Both the position numbers and the translations under genes were made by a program. 64,000 bases of DNA. Source: Terrisporobacter petrolearius (GTDB lineage: Bacteria; Bacillota; Clostridia; Peptostreptococcales; Peptostreptococcaceae). This document shows, piece after piece, positions 1 through 8,810 of this stretch. Within the stretch, counting starts at the first letter, position 1, and every line of letters starts with the position of its first letter. Under the pieces are notes generated by a model. It was not told the origin of the DNA, did no database searches, and worked only from the letters and a program-made list of their open reading frames with translations. The stretch lies in NCBI RefSeq assembly GCF_032598785.1, contig NZ_CP102984.1; one strand, given 5' to 3'.

Positions 1-350
1 TTGCAAACAACTTAAAGTCCATATTACCATTTAACTTTTTAAAAGAGATTTTAGATTTATTAAATCTTACTGAAACAAAACCTAATGAATTAACTAAAGA
101 AAATGAAAATAAAATTATTGATTATATAAAAAACATGAAGCTAACTACGAATTCAACTTTAGGAATACAAGTTTCAATGGTAACAAGTGGTGGCATATCA
201 GTTAAAGAAATTAACTCTTCTTCAATGGAGTCTAAATTAATAGAAGGCTTATATTTTACAGGAGAAGTAATAGATGTAGATGCAGAAACTGGAGGATATA
301 ATCTTCAAATAGCTTTCTCAACAGGTTATTTAGCAGGTATAAGTTTATAG
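1..350 (+). CDS. HI0933/BaiN-like NAD(P)/FAD-dependent oxidoreductase, C-terminal part
   Basis: The frame is open from base 3 to the TAG at 348-350, so this is the 3' end of a gene that begins outside the window. About 115 C-terminal residues are visible. They carry the block VTSGGISVKEI...MESKLIEGLYFTGEVIDVDAETGGYNLQIAFSTGYLAG, the C-terminal FAD-contacting signature of the HI0933 / YhiN / BaiN flavoprotein family (aminoacetone oxidase-like). The substrate in this organism is unknown. The gene ends 45 bases before cmk and is probably the first visible member of a cmk-plsC-ispH run. The internal ATG at 135 is not the real start because coding continues upstream of it. Confidence 0.85.
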   Translation, partial: ANNLKSILPFNFLKEILDLLNLTETKPNELTKENENKIIDYIKNMKLTTNSTLGIQVSMVTSGGISVKEINSSSMESKLIEGLYFTGEVIDVDAETGGYNLQIAFSTGYLAGISL

Positions 351-395
351 CTTAAGCTAAAATACTTTAAATAAGAACAAAATAGGAGAAATAAT

Positions 396-1043
396 ATGAA
401 TAATTTAGTAATAGCAATAGATGGACCAGCAGGAGCTGGAAAAAGTACAATAGCAAAAATAATAGCAGACAAGTTAAACATAAACTACATAGATACAGGT
501 GCTATGTATAGAGCTGTAACTTTAAAATGTTTACAAAATAAAGTAAATATAGAAAATGAAGATGAAGTAATAAAATTAGCAAAAAAAACAGTAATAGACT
601 TTAAAGAGAATAACATCTACTTAGATGGTAAAGTAGTAAATGAAGAAATAAGAACCATAGAAGTAACTAATAACGTTTCTAACGTTGCAAAAATAAAAGA
701 AGTTAGATACTTAATGGTGGATGTACAAAGAGAAATCGGTACAAGAAACTCTGTAATACTAGATGGAAGAGATATAGGTTCATATGTTTTTCCAAATGCT
801 GATTACAAATTCTTCCTTATAGCTACACCTGAAGAAAGAGGAGCTAGAAGATACAAAGAATTAGTAACAAAAGGTGTTGAAGTTAAGCTTCAAGATGTAA
901 TAGCTGATATAATTAAAAGAGACGAGATAGATTCTTCTAGAGAGTTTGCTCCTCTAGTTAAAGCAGAAGATGCCATAGAAATAGACACTACTGGTAAAAG
1001 CATAGACGATGTGGTTGAATCAGTTTTAAATAAAATTAAATAA
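396..1043 (+). CDS. cmk: Cytidylate kinase
   Basis: This enzyme phosphorylates CMP and dCMP with ATP, a cytosolic step of pyrimidine nucleotide salvage. The 215-residue protein is of normal length. The P-loop GPAGAGKST lies at residues 10-18, followed by the DTGAMYRAVT nucleotide-binding segment and the GRDIGSYVFPNADYKFFL block typical of Cmk. A ribosome binding site (aggag) sits about 8 bases before the ATG. The stop is 7 bases before plsC, and the cmk-plsC-ispH order is common in Clostridia, so the three are likely co-transcribed. Confidence 0.97.
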   Translation: MNNLVIAIDGPAGAGKSTIAKIIADKLNINYIDTGAMYRAVTLKCLQNKVNIENEDEVIKLAKKTVIDFKENNIYLDGKVVNEEIRTIEVTNNVSNVAKIKEVRYLMVDVQREIGTRNSVILDGRDIGSYVFPNADYKFFLIATPEERGARRYKELVTKGVEVKLQDVIADIIKRDEIDSSREFAPLVKAEDAIEIDTTGKSIDDVVESVLNKIK

Positions 1044-1050
1044 GGGAGAG

Positions 1051-1647
1051 ATGCATTTGAGTTTTTATAAATTTGTTTTAAGTTTATTTACTTTATATAG
1101 TAAAGTATTTTATAAATATGAGGTAATAGGTGCACAAAATATTCCTGACGAAGGAAATTTGATAATTGCAGCTAATCACAAATCTAATTTAGATCCTATT
1201 TTTATAGCAGCTGCTGTGAAAAACAGAACAGTTGCACCTATAGGAAAAAAGGAATTATTCGAAAATAAAATATTAGGTAAAATATTGAGTAATTTAAATG
1301 TTATACCCATAGATAGAGAAAATCCTGGTATCTCTACAATAAAGACCATTCTAAAAAAACTAAAAGAAGGTTATGCTGTTGGCATATTTCCAGAAGGAAC
1401 TAGAATAAAAGGAAATGGATTTGGTGATGCCAAAGCTGGTTTAGCTTTATTTGCTGTTAAAGGAAAAGCTAATGTAGTTCCTATATCAATAATATCAAAT
1501 TATAAGATATTTAATAAAGTAACAATCTACATTGATAAACCAATTTCATTTGAAGAATATTATAAGCAAAAGCTAAGTGCAGAAGATTACGAAAGATTAT
1601 CTGGAGATGTACTTGAAGTAATTAAAGATAATTATTATAAAAGATAG
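1051..1647 (+). CDS. plsC: 1-acyl-sn-glycerol-3-phosphate acyltransferase
   Basis: PlsC adds the second acyl chain to lysophosphatidic acid at the membrane, making phosphatidic acid. The 198-residue protein shows the acyltransferase motifs NHKSNLD (the HX4D catalytic pair) near residue 42 and FPEGTR near residue 113, with a hydrophobic N-terminus. The start is uncertain. The ATG at 1051 lies only 2 bases after the GGGAG of the Shine-Dalgarno, whereas TTG at 1057 lies at a better spacing of 8; if TTG is used the protein loses two residues. The gene sits between cmk and ispH with gaps of 7 and 10 bases. Confidence 0.93.
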   Translation: MHLSFYKFVLSLFTLYSKVFYKYEVIGAQNIPDEGNLIIAANHKSNLDPIFIAAAVKNRTVAPIGKKELFENKILGKILSNLNVIPIDRENPGISTIKTILKKLKEGYAVGIFPEGTRIKGNGFGDAKAGLALFAVKGKANVVPISIISNYKIFNKVTIYIDKPISFEEYYKQKLSAEDYERLSGDVLEVIKDNYYKR

Positions 1648-1657
1648 GAGATTTGTT

Positions 1658-2500
1658 ATGGAGGTTAGAATAGCAGAAAATGCGGGATTTTGTTTTGGTG
1701 TTAAAAGAGCTATGAACATGGCTTGGGATGAACTAGAAAACAAAACTAGTGATAATGTATACTCTCTAGGTCCCCTTATTCATAATAAACAAGCCGTAGA
1801 TAAATATAAAGAAAAGGGACTAATGGAGATGGATTCATTAGATAAAATCCCTAGTGATAGTAAATTAATAATAAGATCTCATGGTGTTGGAAAAAAAATA
1901 TACACAGAGTCTGAATCAAAAAACATGGATATAGTAGATACAACTTGTCCATTTGTAAAAAAAATACACGACATTGTTAATGAGTTTTCTAATAAAGGTT
2001 ATAAAATTATAATAGTTGGTAATTCCACTCATCCTGAAATAATAGGAATTAACGGTTGGTGTGATAACGAAGCAATAATAATAAATAGAGAAGAAGAAAT
2101 TGATAATATAACATTTAATGATAATGATCTATACTGTGTAGTTAGCCAAACAACTGCTAACTTAGAATCTTTTGATAAAATTGTTTCTAAGTTGAAAAGT
2201 AAAATAAAAGACTTAACTGTTAACAATACAATTTGCTTTGCTACAAAAGAAAGACAACTGTCAGCTACTGATTTAGCAAAAGAAGTTGATTGTATGATAG
2301 TTATTGGTGGAAAACATAGTTCTAACACTCAAAAACTAGTGAATATATGTAAGAACATAGTACCTACTTTTTCCATTGAAACTAAAGGAGAATTGGAAAA
2401 AAGTAAGTTAGAAAAATTTAAAGTTGCAGGTGTAACTGCAGGAGCTTCCACACCTGATTGGATAATAGAAGAAGTAATAGGATATTTAAAAGAAATATAG
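1658..2500 (+). CDS. ispH: 4-hydroxy-3-methylbut-2-enyl diphosphate reductase
   Basis: IspH is the last enzyme of the MEP isoprenoid pathway, a [4Fe-4S] enzyme that turns HMBPP into IPP and DMAPP. The three cluster cysteines are visible in AGFCFGVKRA (near residue 12), TTCPFVKK (near 96) and NTICFATKERQ (near 190). At 280 residues it is the stand-alone form. In several Clostridia ispH is fused to ribosomal S1 domains, but no S1 extension is present here and a terminator follows directly. Confidence 0.97.
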   Translation: MEVRIAENAGFCFGVKRAMNMAWDELENKTSDNVYSLGPLIHNKQAVDKYKEKGLMEMDSLDKIPSDSKLIIRSHGVGKKIYTESESKNMDIVDTTCPFVKKIHDIVNEFSNKGYKIIIVGNSTHPEIIGINGWCDNEAIIINREEEIDNITFNDNDLYCVVSQTTANLESFDKIVSKLKSKIKDLTVNNTICFATKERQLSATDLAKEVDCMIVIGGKHSSNTQKLVNICKNIVPTFSIETKGELEKSKLEKFKVAGVTAGASTPDWIIEEVIGYLKEI

Positions 2501-2507
2501 TATAAAT

Positions 2508-2549
2508 AAATCCACTAATTTATTAGTTTTAATAAATTAGTGGATTTTT
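2508..2549 (+). terminator. Rho-independent terminator after ispH
   Basis: Perfect 15-bp inverted repeat (2511-2525 with 2530-2544), loop gttt, extended by AAA/TTT pairing and followed by a T run. It closes the cmk-plsC-ispH run. Confidence 0.9.
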
Positions 2550-2595
2550 CATATTATAATGAATATAAACAAGTATTTTTATGGAGGAAATTTAT

Positions 2596-3309
2596 ATGGC
2601 TATGTGGAATTCTTGGCGTGGTTGTAAAAAATGTAGCGATGGCTGTAAATATTGTTATATTCATAAAGGAGATTATAAAAAAAGTATAAATACTAATGAA
2701 ATAATCAAAACTAATGATTTTTACAAACCTATAGAAAAATATAAAAATGGAAGTTATAAAATAAAATCAGGTACTGTATATCTATGCTTTTCTTCTGATT
2801 TTTTAATTGAAGAAGCTGATTCATGGAGAGATGAATGTTGGAAAATGATAAAAGAAAGAAATGATTTAAAATTCTTGTTTTTAACAAAAAGAATAGACAG
2901 GTTTAAAAATTGTATTCCAAAGGACTGGAATGATGGTTATGATAATGTGATTGTATGTTGTACCATAGAAAATCAGAAAAATGCTGATTATAAATTACCT
3001 ATTTTTAAAGATTTACCCATAGAGCATAAATGTATTACAGCTCAACCTTTACTTGAAAATATAGATATACAAAAATATTTGAATGATATTGAACTTGTTG
3101 TAGTAGGTGGCGAATCAGATTATAATGCAAGGCCACTAAATTATGACTGGGTACTTAATATTAGAAATCAATGCATAAAAGCAAATGTTAATTTTGAGTT
3201 TAGACAATGTGGAACATACTTTATAAAAGATGAGAAGATGTACAAACTTCAAGTTAAAGATTTATGCAAACAAGCAAAGTTAGCAAATATAAATTATAAA
3301 AAGAAATAA
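2596..3309 (+). CDS. DUF5131 (phage Gp37/Gp68-type) protein
   Basis: The protein begins MAMWNSWRGCKKCSDGCKYCY. This CxxCSxGCxxCY cluster is the signature of the DUF5131 / phage Gp37-Gp68 family, whose members have a radical-SAM-like cysteine arrangement and no settled biochemical role. Other family-like blocks are FSSDFLIEEADSWRDECW, FLFLTKRIDRF, VVVGGESDYNARPL and FRQCGTYF. I chose ATG 2596 because the GGAGG at 2583-2587 is 8 bases upstream; the earlier ATG at 2581 overlaps that ribosome binding site. The family is often phage-borne, but no other phage genes are adjacent. Function is not assigned. Confidence 0.85.
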   Translation: MAMWNSWRGCKKCSDGCKYCYIHKGDYKKSINTNEIIKTNDFYKPIEKYKNGSYKIKSGTVYLCFSSDFLIEEADSWRDECWKMIKERNDLKFLFLTKRIDRFKNCIPKDWNDGYDNVIVCCTIENQKNADYKLPIFKDLPIEHKCITAQPLLENIDIQKYLNDIELVVVGGESDYNARPLNYDWVLNIRNQCIKANVNFEFRQCGTYFIKDEKMYKLQVKDLCKQAKLANINYKKK

Positions 3310-3329
3310 AGAAATTAAGGGAGGGTTTC

Positions 3330-4355
3330 ATGGGGATAGATATAAATAGCAATATAAAAATAGAAAAAATCAAAAAAGGTAATAAAAATCTAATTACAGA
3401 TGTAAAAGGTATTAAGGTAGGACATGTAACATTAAATTCTAAAAATATAAAAACAGGTGTCACTGCCTTACTACCACATGAAAACAATATATTTAAAGAA
3501 AAGGTAATGGCAGCAAGTTATGTTATAAATGGATTTGGCAAAAGTGTTGGACTTATTCAAATAGACGAACTTGGAACTTTAGAAACACCAATAATACTTA
3601 CAAACACACTAAGTGTGGGAACATGCACTACAGCACTGATTAAATATATGTTAAAAAGTAATGAAGATATTGGTGTAACTACAGGAACAGTAAATCCCGT
3701 GGTTATGGAGTGTAATGATGGGTATTTAAATGATATTAGAGGCCTACATATTAAAGAAGAGCATGTTAAAGAAGCTATAGAAAATGCATCTGTAGATTTT
3801 AAAGAGGGATGCATTGGAGCTGGCATGGGCATGAGTTGCTATGAATTAAAAGGGGGAATAGGGTCATCTTCAAGAGTTGTTGACCTAGATTATAAAGAAT
3901 ACACAGTAGGTAGCTTAGTTCTTACAAATTTAGGTCTAAAAGGCGATTTAATATTGGATAATAAAAACATCGGTGAAAATATAAATACTATGGACAATTA
4001 TGAAAAAGAAAAGGGCTCTATAATAATTATCATTGCTACGGATATTCCTCTTAGTGAAAGACAGTTAAAAAGAGTAGCCAAGAGAGCAAGTGTGTCTCTT
4101 GCTAGAACTGGGTCCTATTTAGGCAATGGAAGTGGAGATATTGTTCTTGCTTTTACTACTGCTAATAAAGTGCCTCATTATAAAAATAGTGATATCTTAT
4201 CTTTTAATATGATTCATGATGATGAAATAGATAAGGTATTTAGAGCAGTTGTTGAGTCTGTTGAAGAGTCGATTATAAGTTCTATGTTACATGCAATTAC
4301 AGTTGTGGGTAGGGATGGTCATATTAGAAAAAGTATAAATGAGTATATGAAATAG
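3330..4355 (+). CDS. P1 (S58, DmpA/BapA-type) family peptidase
   Basis: Members of MEROPS family S58 are N-terminal nucleophile aminopeptidases that self-cleave at a Gly-Ser bond. Several (DmpA, BapA) release N-terminal D- or beta-amino acids. The start NLITDVKGIKVGHVTL, the GGIGSSSRVV and GSLVLTNLG blocks and KGSIIIIIATDIPLSERQLKR match the family. The predicted cleavage is Gly229-Ser230, making Ser230 the nucleophile of the beta chain. The 341-residue length is usual. A strong GGGAGGG ribosome binding site precedes the ATG. The substrate cannot be told from sequence. Confidence 0.9.
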   Translation: MGIDINSNIKIEKIKKGNKNLITDVKGIKVGHVTLNSKNIKTGVTALLPHENNIFKEKVMAASYVINGFGKSVGLIQIDELGTLETPIILTNTLSVGTCTTALIKYMLKSNEDIGVTTGTVNPVVMECNDGYLNDIRGLHIKEEHVKEAIENASVDFKEGCIGAGMGMSCYELKGGIGSSSRVVDLDYKEYTVGSLVLTNLGLKGDLILDNKNIGENINTMDNYEKEKGSIIIIIATDIPLSERQLKRVAKRASVSLARTGSYLGNGSGDIVLAFTTANKVPHYKNSDILSFNMIHDDEIDKVFRAVVESVEESIISSMLHAITVVGRDGHIRKSINEYMK

Positions 4356-4527
4356 CGAGTTGTCCAAAAGATGATTTAAAATAAATATAAAAAACTGGCT
4401 AGGAATCGAATTTTACGATAAAAATAAAAGATTCCTCTTAGAGGGGCATAACTTTATTAAAACACTATCTTTACGTTTACAGTTTGTAGGAGATGAATAG
4501 GAAATATAAGTTCTATTAAAATATAAG

Positions 4528-4570
4528 AAGACTATATTGGATACAAATAATAATCCTATATAGTCTTTAT
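4528..4570 (+). terminator. Terminator-like hairpin before the panE-like gene
   Basis: 15-bp arms (4528-4542 with 4553-4567) with one mismatch, a 10-base loop and a T-rich tail. It separates the P1 peptidase from the pantothenate-type operon. Confidence 0.7.
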
Positions 4571-4687
4571 ATTTGTATTAAAATATTTAAATTTAATTAT
4601 ATGTATAAATAATATATTGTATACTTTTCATAAAATGTTCTTTTATATTAATTTAATTATTATAATGAGAGTATATTAATGTGAAAC

Positions 4688-4710
4688 ATCATTTCTCATT
4701 GTGGAATGAT
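4688..4710. promoter_or_regulatory. Candidate IclR-type operator
   Basis: Inverted repeat ATCATTTC - 7 bases - GGAATGAT (7 of 8 positions match) just downstream of a TATAAT-like element and 36 bases before the first gene of an operon that ends in an iclR gene. Its position suggests an autoregulatory site. The assignment to IclR is inference. Confidence 0.35.
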
Positions 4711-4746
4711 ACATTGATAATACATTTTTTATAAGGGGATATATGA

Positions 4747-5658
4747 ATGAATATTGGAATTTTAGGTGCAGGGGCTATGGGAAGTCTATATGGTGGATTA
4801 TTATCGCGAAATAATGATGTATATTTAATAGATATATGGAAAAAACATGTAGATACCATAAATATTAATGGATTAAAAATAGTTAATAAAGACGATGAGA
4901 TTAAATTTTATCCTAAAGCTACAATTGATGCAAATTTATTACCAAAATTAGATTTAGTAATAGTGTTTGTGAAATCAATACATACACTAAAAGTTATTCA
5001 AGATAACAAAGATATCATTGGTGATGAAACCATAGTACTATCATTACAGAACGGCTATGGTAATGCTGAGGAAATAGTGACAGTAGTAAAAAAAGAAAAT
5101 ATAATTGTAGGGACTACTTCAAATGGAGCAACTTTATTAGGACCGGGAAAAATCAAACATGCTGGATCAGGAATAACATATGTTGGATCACTTGATAAAA
5201 ATTCACTTCATAAAGCAGAGAAAATAAAACAAATCATGAGAGAATGCGATATTGAAACAGATATAAGTGATAATATATTAGAACTTATATGGTCAAAATT
5301 AATCGTAAATGTGGCAATAAATCCAATTACAGCACTTTTAAGAATAGAAAATGGGAAATTATTAGAATCTAGTTATACGCTTAATTTAATGAGAAATCTA
5401 GTATATGAAGGCGTAGATGTAGCTAGAGCACTAGGACTAAACTTTGAAAAGGAAAGTACCTTTGAGAAAGTCAAAGATGTAGCTAAGAATACTTACAATA
5501 ATAAATCTTCAATGTTACAAGATGTTTTAAATGAAAGAGAGACTGAAATAAGTAAAATAAACGGGGCTGTGGTAAAAGAGGGGAGCAGGTTAGGTATATC
5601 TACTCCAATAAATGAAACAGTAGTAATGCTTGTAAAATCAATTAGGTATTGTAAATAA
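4747..5658 (+). CDS. panE: Ketopantoate reductase family (ApbA/PanE) dehydrogenase
   Basis: PanE interconverts 2-dehydropantoate and D-pantoate with NADP(H). The 303-residue protein has the Rossmann motif GAGAMGSLYGG at residues 7-17, the SLQNGYGN segment with the family's substrate-binding Asn, and the conserved helix block KLIVNVAINPITALL that contains the catalytic Lys. It is the first gene of an operon that also carries a PanF-type importer and PanB but no panC or panD. The reaction may therefore run in the pantoate-oxidising direction. Paralogues of this family can act on other 2-keto acids, so the exact substrate is inferred from context. Confidence 0.85.
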   Translation: MNIGILGAGAMGSLYGGLLSRNNDVYLIDIWKKHVDTININGLKIVNKDDEIKFYPKATIDANLLPKLDLVIVFVKSIHTLKVIQDNKDIIGDETIVLSLQNGYGNAEEIVTVVKKENIIVGTTSNGATLLGPGKIKHAGSGITYVGSLDKNSLHKAEKIKQIMRECDIETDISDNILELIWSKLIVNVAINPITALLRIENGKLLESSYTLNLMRNLVYEGVDVARALGLNFEKESTFEKVKDVAKNTYNNKSSMLQDVLNERETEISKINGAVVKEGSRLGISTPINETVVMLVKSIRYCK

Positions 5659-5670
5659 GGAGGATTAAAT

Positions 5671-6921
5671 ATGAATAATCAATACGAAAAAGTAATGGAA
5701 AAATTAGACTCAGAAGGTCTAATAAAATTTACTCAGGAGTTGATTCAGATAAATAGTGTGTATGATCCTGAAGATACAAATGCTAATGAAACAAATGCGG
5801 CACAATATGTATTTGACTTTTTACAAAAAGAAGGCTTTGAGGTTTATATGGAAGAGGCAGTAAAAAATAGACCTAATGTAATTGCTTTTTTAAGGGGAGA
5901 TGAAGAAGGCAAAACTATTTTGTTTGAAGGTCATACGGATGTTGTTTCAGCAGGTGATTTTAGTCAATGGACTTATAATCCATTTGGTGGAGAGATAGTA
6001 AAAGTAAATGGTAAAGAAAGAATTTATGGTAGAGGCGCTTGTGACACAAAGCAAAATCTTGCAGCTGCAATATATGCAGCAAAAGCTATAAAGGATTCTA
6101 ATGAGAAATTTAAAGGAAATATATTACTGTGTATACCATGTGATGAAGAAGGTTTAATGTTAGGAATAAAAAGCTTCATAAAAAATGGATGGGCGGACAA
6201 TGTAAATGCAGCTGTCATATGTGAGCCCGAAGAAAAAAATTTATGTATATTTCAAAAAGGTGCTTTAAGAATAAAAATAAATTTCTATGGGAAAATGGCA
6301 CATGGGTGTATGCCACTTTCAGGAAACTGTCCTAATTGGGCTGTAGGTAAAGTAATATGTGAGCTTAGAAGGTTAGAGACTTTTGAAAAATATAGATTGG
6401 GAAGACATGAATATCTTGGGTATCCAAGTATAACACCAACTATGATTCAAACTCCAATAAATGGAGTATCTCAAATAAACGTTATTCCATCAGATGCATA
6501 TGTAACACTAGATATAAGAACTGTTCCAGGCCAAGAACATGAAGGAATAAAAAGACAAATACAAGGAATACTAGACGACTTCTCTTCGCAATTTAGAGAA
6601 GGAGATGATAAGTTTACTGCAACTATTGAGGTATTAGACGACAGACCATGGACAGAAACCTCAAGAGATGAACCAGTAGTAAAATCTATAGCAAAAGCTT
6701 ATAGAAATGTAATGAAGGCAGAACCTATATATAATGGAGTTCCAGGAGCTACAGACGGTACTTTTATACAATGTCAAAAAGGAATACCCGTAATAGTAAC
6801 AGGTGCAGGTGATAGAGAAGTTCCTCACCAAGTCGATGAATGGTGCGAATTAGAGGATATTATTGAAACTTCAAAAATATATATCCTTACAGCTCTATAT
6901 TATTTAAATGAAGAATATTAA
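5671..6921 (+). CDS. M20 family metallo-amidohydrolase (ArgE/DapE-like)
   Basis: M20 enzymes use two metal ions to hydrolyse amide bonds of N-acylated amino acids or small peptides. The ligands are visible: EGHTD (His88, Asp90), RGACD (Asp125), PCDEEG (catalytic Glu159, Glu160), CEPEE (Glu185) and the C-terminal VPHQVDEW histidine. At 416 residues it has the usual length, with the dimerisation lid after about residue 195. It begins 12 bases after panE behind AGGAGG and is followed closely by the pantothenate-type transporter genes. From context I infer it could cleave pantothenate into pantoate and beta-alanine. Other N-acyl substrates remain possible. Confidence 0.85.
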   Translation: MNNQYEKVMEKLDSEGLIKFTQELIQINSVYDPEDTNANETNAAQYVFDFLQKEGFEVYMEEAVKNRPNVIAFLRGDEEGKTILFEGHTDVVSAGDFSQWTYNPFGGEIVKVNGKERIYGRGACDTKQNLAAAIYAAKAIKDSNEKFKGNILLCIPCDEEGLMLGIKSFIKNGWADNVNAAVICEPEEKNLCIFQKGALRIKINFYGKMAHGCMPLSGNCPNWAVGKVICELRRLETFEKYRLGRHEYLGYPSITPTMIQTPINGVSQINVIPSDAYVTLDIRTVPGQEHEGIKRQIQGILDDFSSQFREGDDKFTATIEVLDDRPWTETSRDEPVVKSIAKAYRNVMKAEPIYNGVPGATDGTFIQCQKGIPVIVTGAGDREVPHQVDEWCELEDIIETSKIYILTALYYLNEEY

Positions 6922-6933
6922 GGAGGATAAAAA

Positions 6934-7257
6934 ATGGATGATAATAAATGGGAAAAAGATATTTTAATTGAAGACCCAAGGTTTAAACAGTGCAATAAAG
7001 AAGCCATAATGGTTTTTTGTATTGGTATCGTTAACTTAATATGGTGGTTTGCATGGGGATATGGTTTAGGTTCACAACCTATTTCTGAATATACCTATGT
7101 GCTAGGATTTCCAATGTGGTTCTTTATGAGTTGTATAGTAGGAAGTATATTATTTTCCATTATTACAGTAATTATGATAAATAAGTTTTTTAAGAATATG
7201 TCTCTGGAAGCCTTATCTGAAGATGAAGTAGAACAATATAGAAAGGAGTATAAATAA
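6934..7257 (+). CDS. DUF997 (YhdT-type) membrane protein
   Basis: Small 107-residue protein with two predicted transmembrane segments (about residues 24-45 and 56-85) and a charged C-terminus. In many bacteria a DUF997/YhdT gene lies directly before panF, as here: its TAA overlaps the panF ATG by one base. It is probably an accessory subunit of the sodium/pantothenate symporter; its own role is not established. Confidence 0.85.
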   Translation: MDDNKWEKDILIEDPRFKQCNKEAIMVFCIGIVNLIWWFAWGYGLGSQPISEYTYVLGFPMWFFMSCIVGSILFSIITVIMINKFFKNMSLEALSEDEVEQYRKEYK

Positions 7258-8762
7258 TGAATTCGTCGGTTGATTATGGAGTATTGATTCCTATATTATT
7301 ATATTTTGCTGTGGTATTTGGCGTAGGTTTTTATTCTATGAAATTCGTTAACAAAGCTAGAAATAGCAATGGTGAAGGTAGCGAATTCATGGATGAATAT
7401 ATGACAGGCGGAAGAGGGCTTGGTGGATTTGTTTTAGCTATGACATTAGTAACTACTTATTTAAGTGCGGGGAGTTTCATAGGTGGTCCTGGAACAGCTT
7501 ACACTCAAGGACTAGCATGGGTATTCTTGGCAATGGCCCAGATGCCCACAGGATACTTTACTTTAGCAGTATTAGGTAAGAAATTTGCCATAGTTTCAAG
7601 AAAAATAAAAGCTGTTACAATAACAGACTTTTTAAGAGAAAGATATAAATCAGATGTAGTGGTTATATTAACATCATTATCTATAATAGTGTTTTTTATA
7701 GCTGCAATGTCAGCTCAATGGGTAGGAGCAGCTAGATTATTACAGGGATCCGTAGGTCTTCCATATAAAGTAGCATTAGCTGCGTTTGGTATAACTGTTA
7801 TAGTTCATACGGTAATTGGAGGATTTAGAGCTGTTACTTTATCAGATACAGTACAAGGTGTAATAATGACAATTGCAACAATTGCTATTTTTGTAGGAAC
7901 AGTAGTAGCTGGTGGAGGAGTAGAAACTATAGTTACAAATATGAGGGGTATAAATGAAGGTCTTATCACACCTTTTGGTGTAACAGATGGAATGATGACT
8001 ATGGCATGGGTAACATCTTTTTGGATTTTAGTTGGATTCGCCGTTATAGGTATACCTTCTGTATCCCAAAGAGCTATGAGTTATAAAGATACGGACAGCC
8101 TTCATAAAGGTATTAAATATGGAACAATAGTATCAGTTATATTACTATTAGGAATGCATTTAGTTGGAGCTTTTGGAAGTACTTTAGTTACAGGTATTGA
8201 ATCAGGAGATTTAGTAGTACCAACATTAACAACTGAATTATTCCCATCTGTAGTAGCAGGATTATTATTAGCAGGACCATTAGCATCAATAATGTCAACA
8301 GTAGATTCTCAGCTACTTGTAGCTTCTGGAGCTATAGTGAATGATATATATACTAATTATATAAATCCTAAGATTAAGTCAAGTTCTAAAATTGTTGGGA
8401 AAATAAGTATACTAGCAACAAGTATATTAGGTATAATTATATTTATAGTATCTTATAATCCTCCAGAGTTAATAGTCTGGCTAAACTTATATGCTAATGC
8501 TGGGATAATATCTACTTTTTTATGGCCAATTATATTGGGACTATATTGGAAAAGAGCAAATGCACAAGGCGCTTTAGCAGCAATTATATCAGGTATAGGA
8601 ACTTATGTATTATTTAGTTATATATGGCCTAGACCTTTAGGAATGCATACTATTGTATTACCTTTAATTATTTCACTAGTTTTATTCATAATAGTTTCAA
8701 AATCAACCAAGTCACCAACTAAGGAGACAATAGAACTATTTTGGGGAGTATATTCTAAATAA
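7257..8762 (+). CDS. panF: Sodium/pantothenate symporter (SSS family)
   Basis: The 501-residue, roughly 13-helix protein belongs to the sodium:solute symporter family. Recognisable blocks are the N-terminal YMTGGRGLGGFVLAMTLVTTYLSAGSF-type segment (read in parts: GGRGLGG, TYLSAGSFIGGPG), the AGPLASIMSTVDSQLL helix that shapes the sodium site, and a charged linker at residues 30-48. PanF imports pantothenate with Na+. The assignment to pantothenate is supported by the preceding YhdT-type gene and the following panB. Translational coupling through TAATG with the DUF997 gene suggests joint assembly. Confidence 0.9.
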   Translation: MNSSVDYGVLIPILLYFAVVFGVGFYSMKFVNKARNSNGEGSEFMDEYMTGGRGLGGFVLAMTLVTTYLSAGSFIGGPGTAYTQGLAWVFLAMAQMPTGYFTLAVLGKKFAIVSRKIKAVTITDFLRERYKSDVVVILTSLSIIVFFIAAMSAQWVGAARLLQGSVGLPYKVALAAFGITVIVHTVIGGFRAVTLSDTVQGVIMTIATIAIFVGTVVAGGGVETIVTNMRGINEGLITPFGVTDGMMTMAWVTSFWILVGFAVIGIPSVSQRAMSYKDTDSLHKGIKYGTIVSVILLLGMHLVGAFGSTLVTGIESGDLVVPTLTTELFPSVVAGLLLAGPLASIMSTVDSQLLVASGAIVNDIYTNYINPKIKSSSKIVGKISILATSILGIIIFIVSYNPPELIVWLNLYANAGIISTFLWPIILGLYWKRANAQGALAAIISGIGTYVLFSYIWPRPLGMHTIVLPLIISLVLFIIVSKSTKSPTKETIELFWGVYSK

Positions 8763-8810
8763 ATAATTTTTAAATAATGATAGACTATAACTATTTTGGG
8801 GGCTATTTAT

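Larger units (their letters stand above)
4356..4746. other. Intergenic region upstream of the pantothenate-type operon
   Basis: This stretch holds a terminator-like hairpin, an inverted repeat that may be an operator, and a possible promoter with TATAAT near 4660. Between 4356 and 4500 I see no convincing gene. The short open stretch ending at 4500 matches nothing I recognise. Confidence 0.5.
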
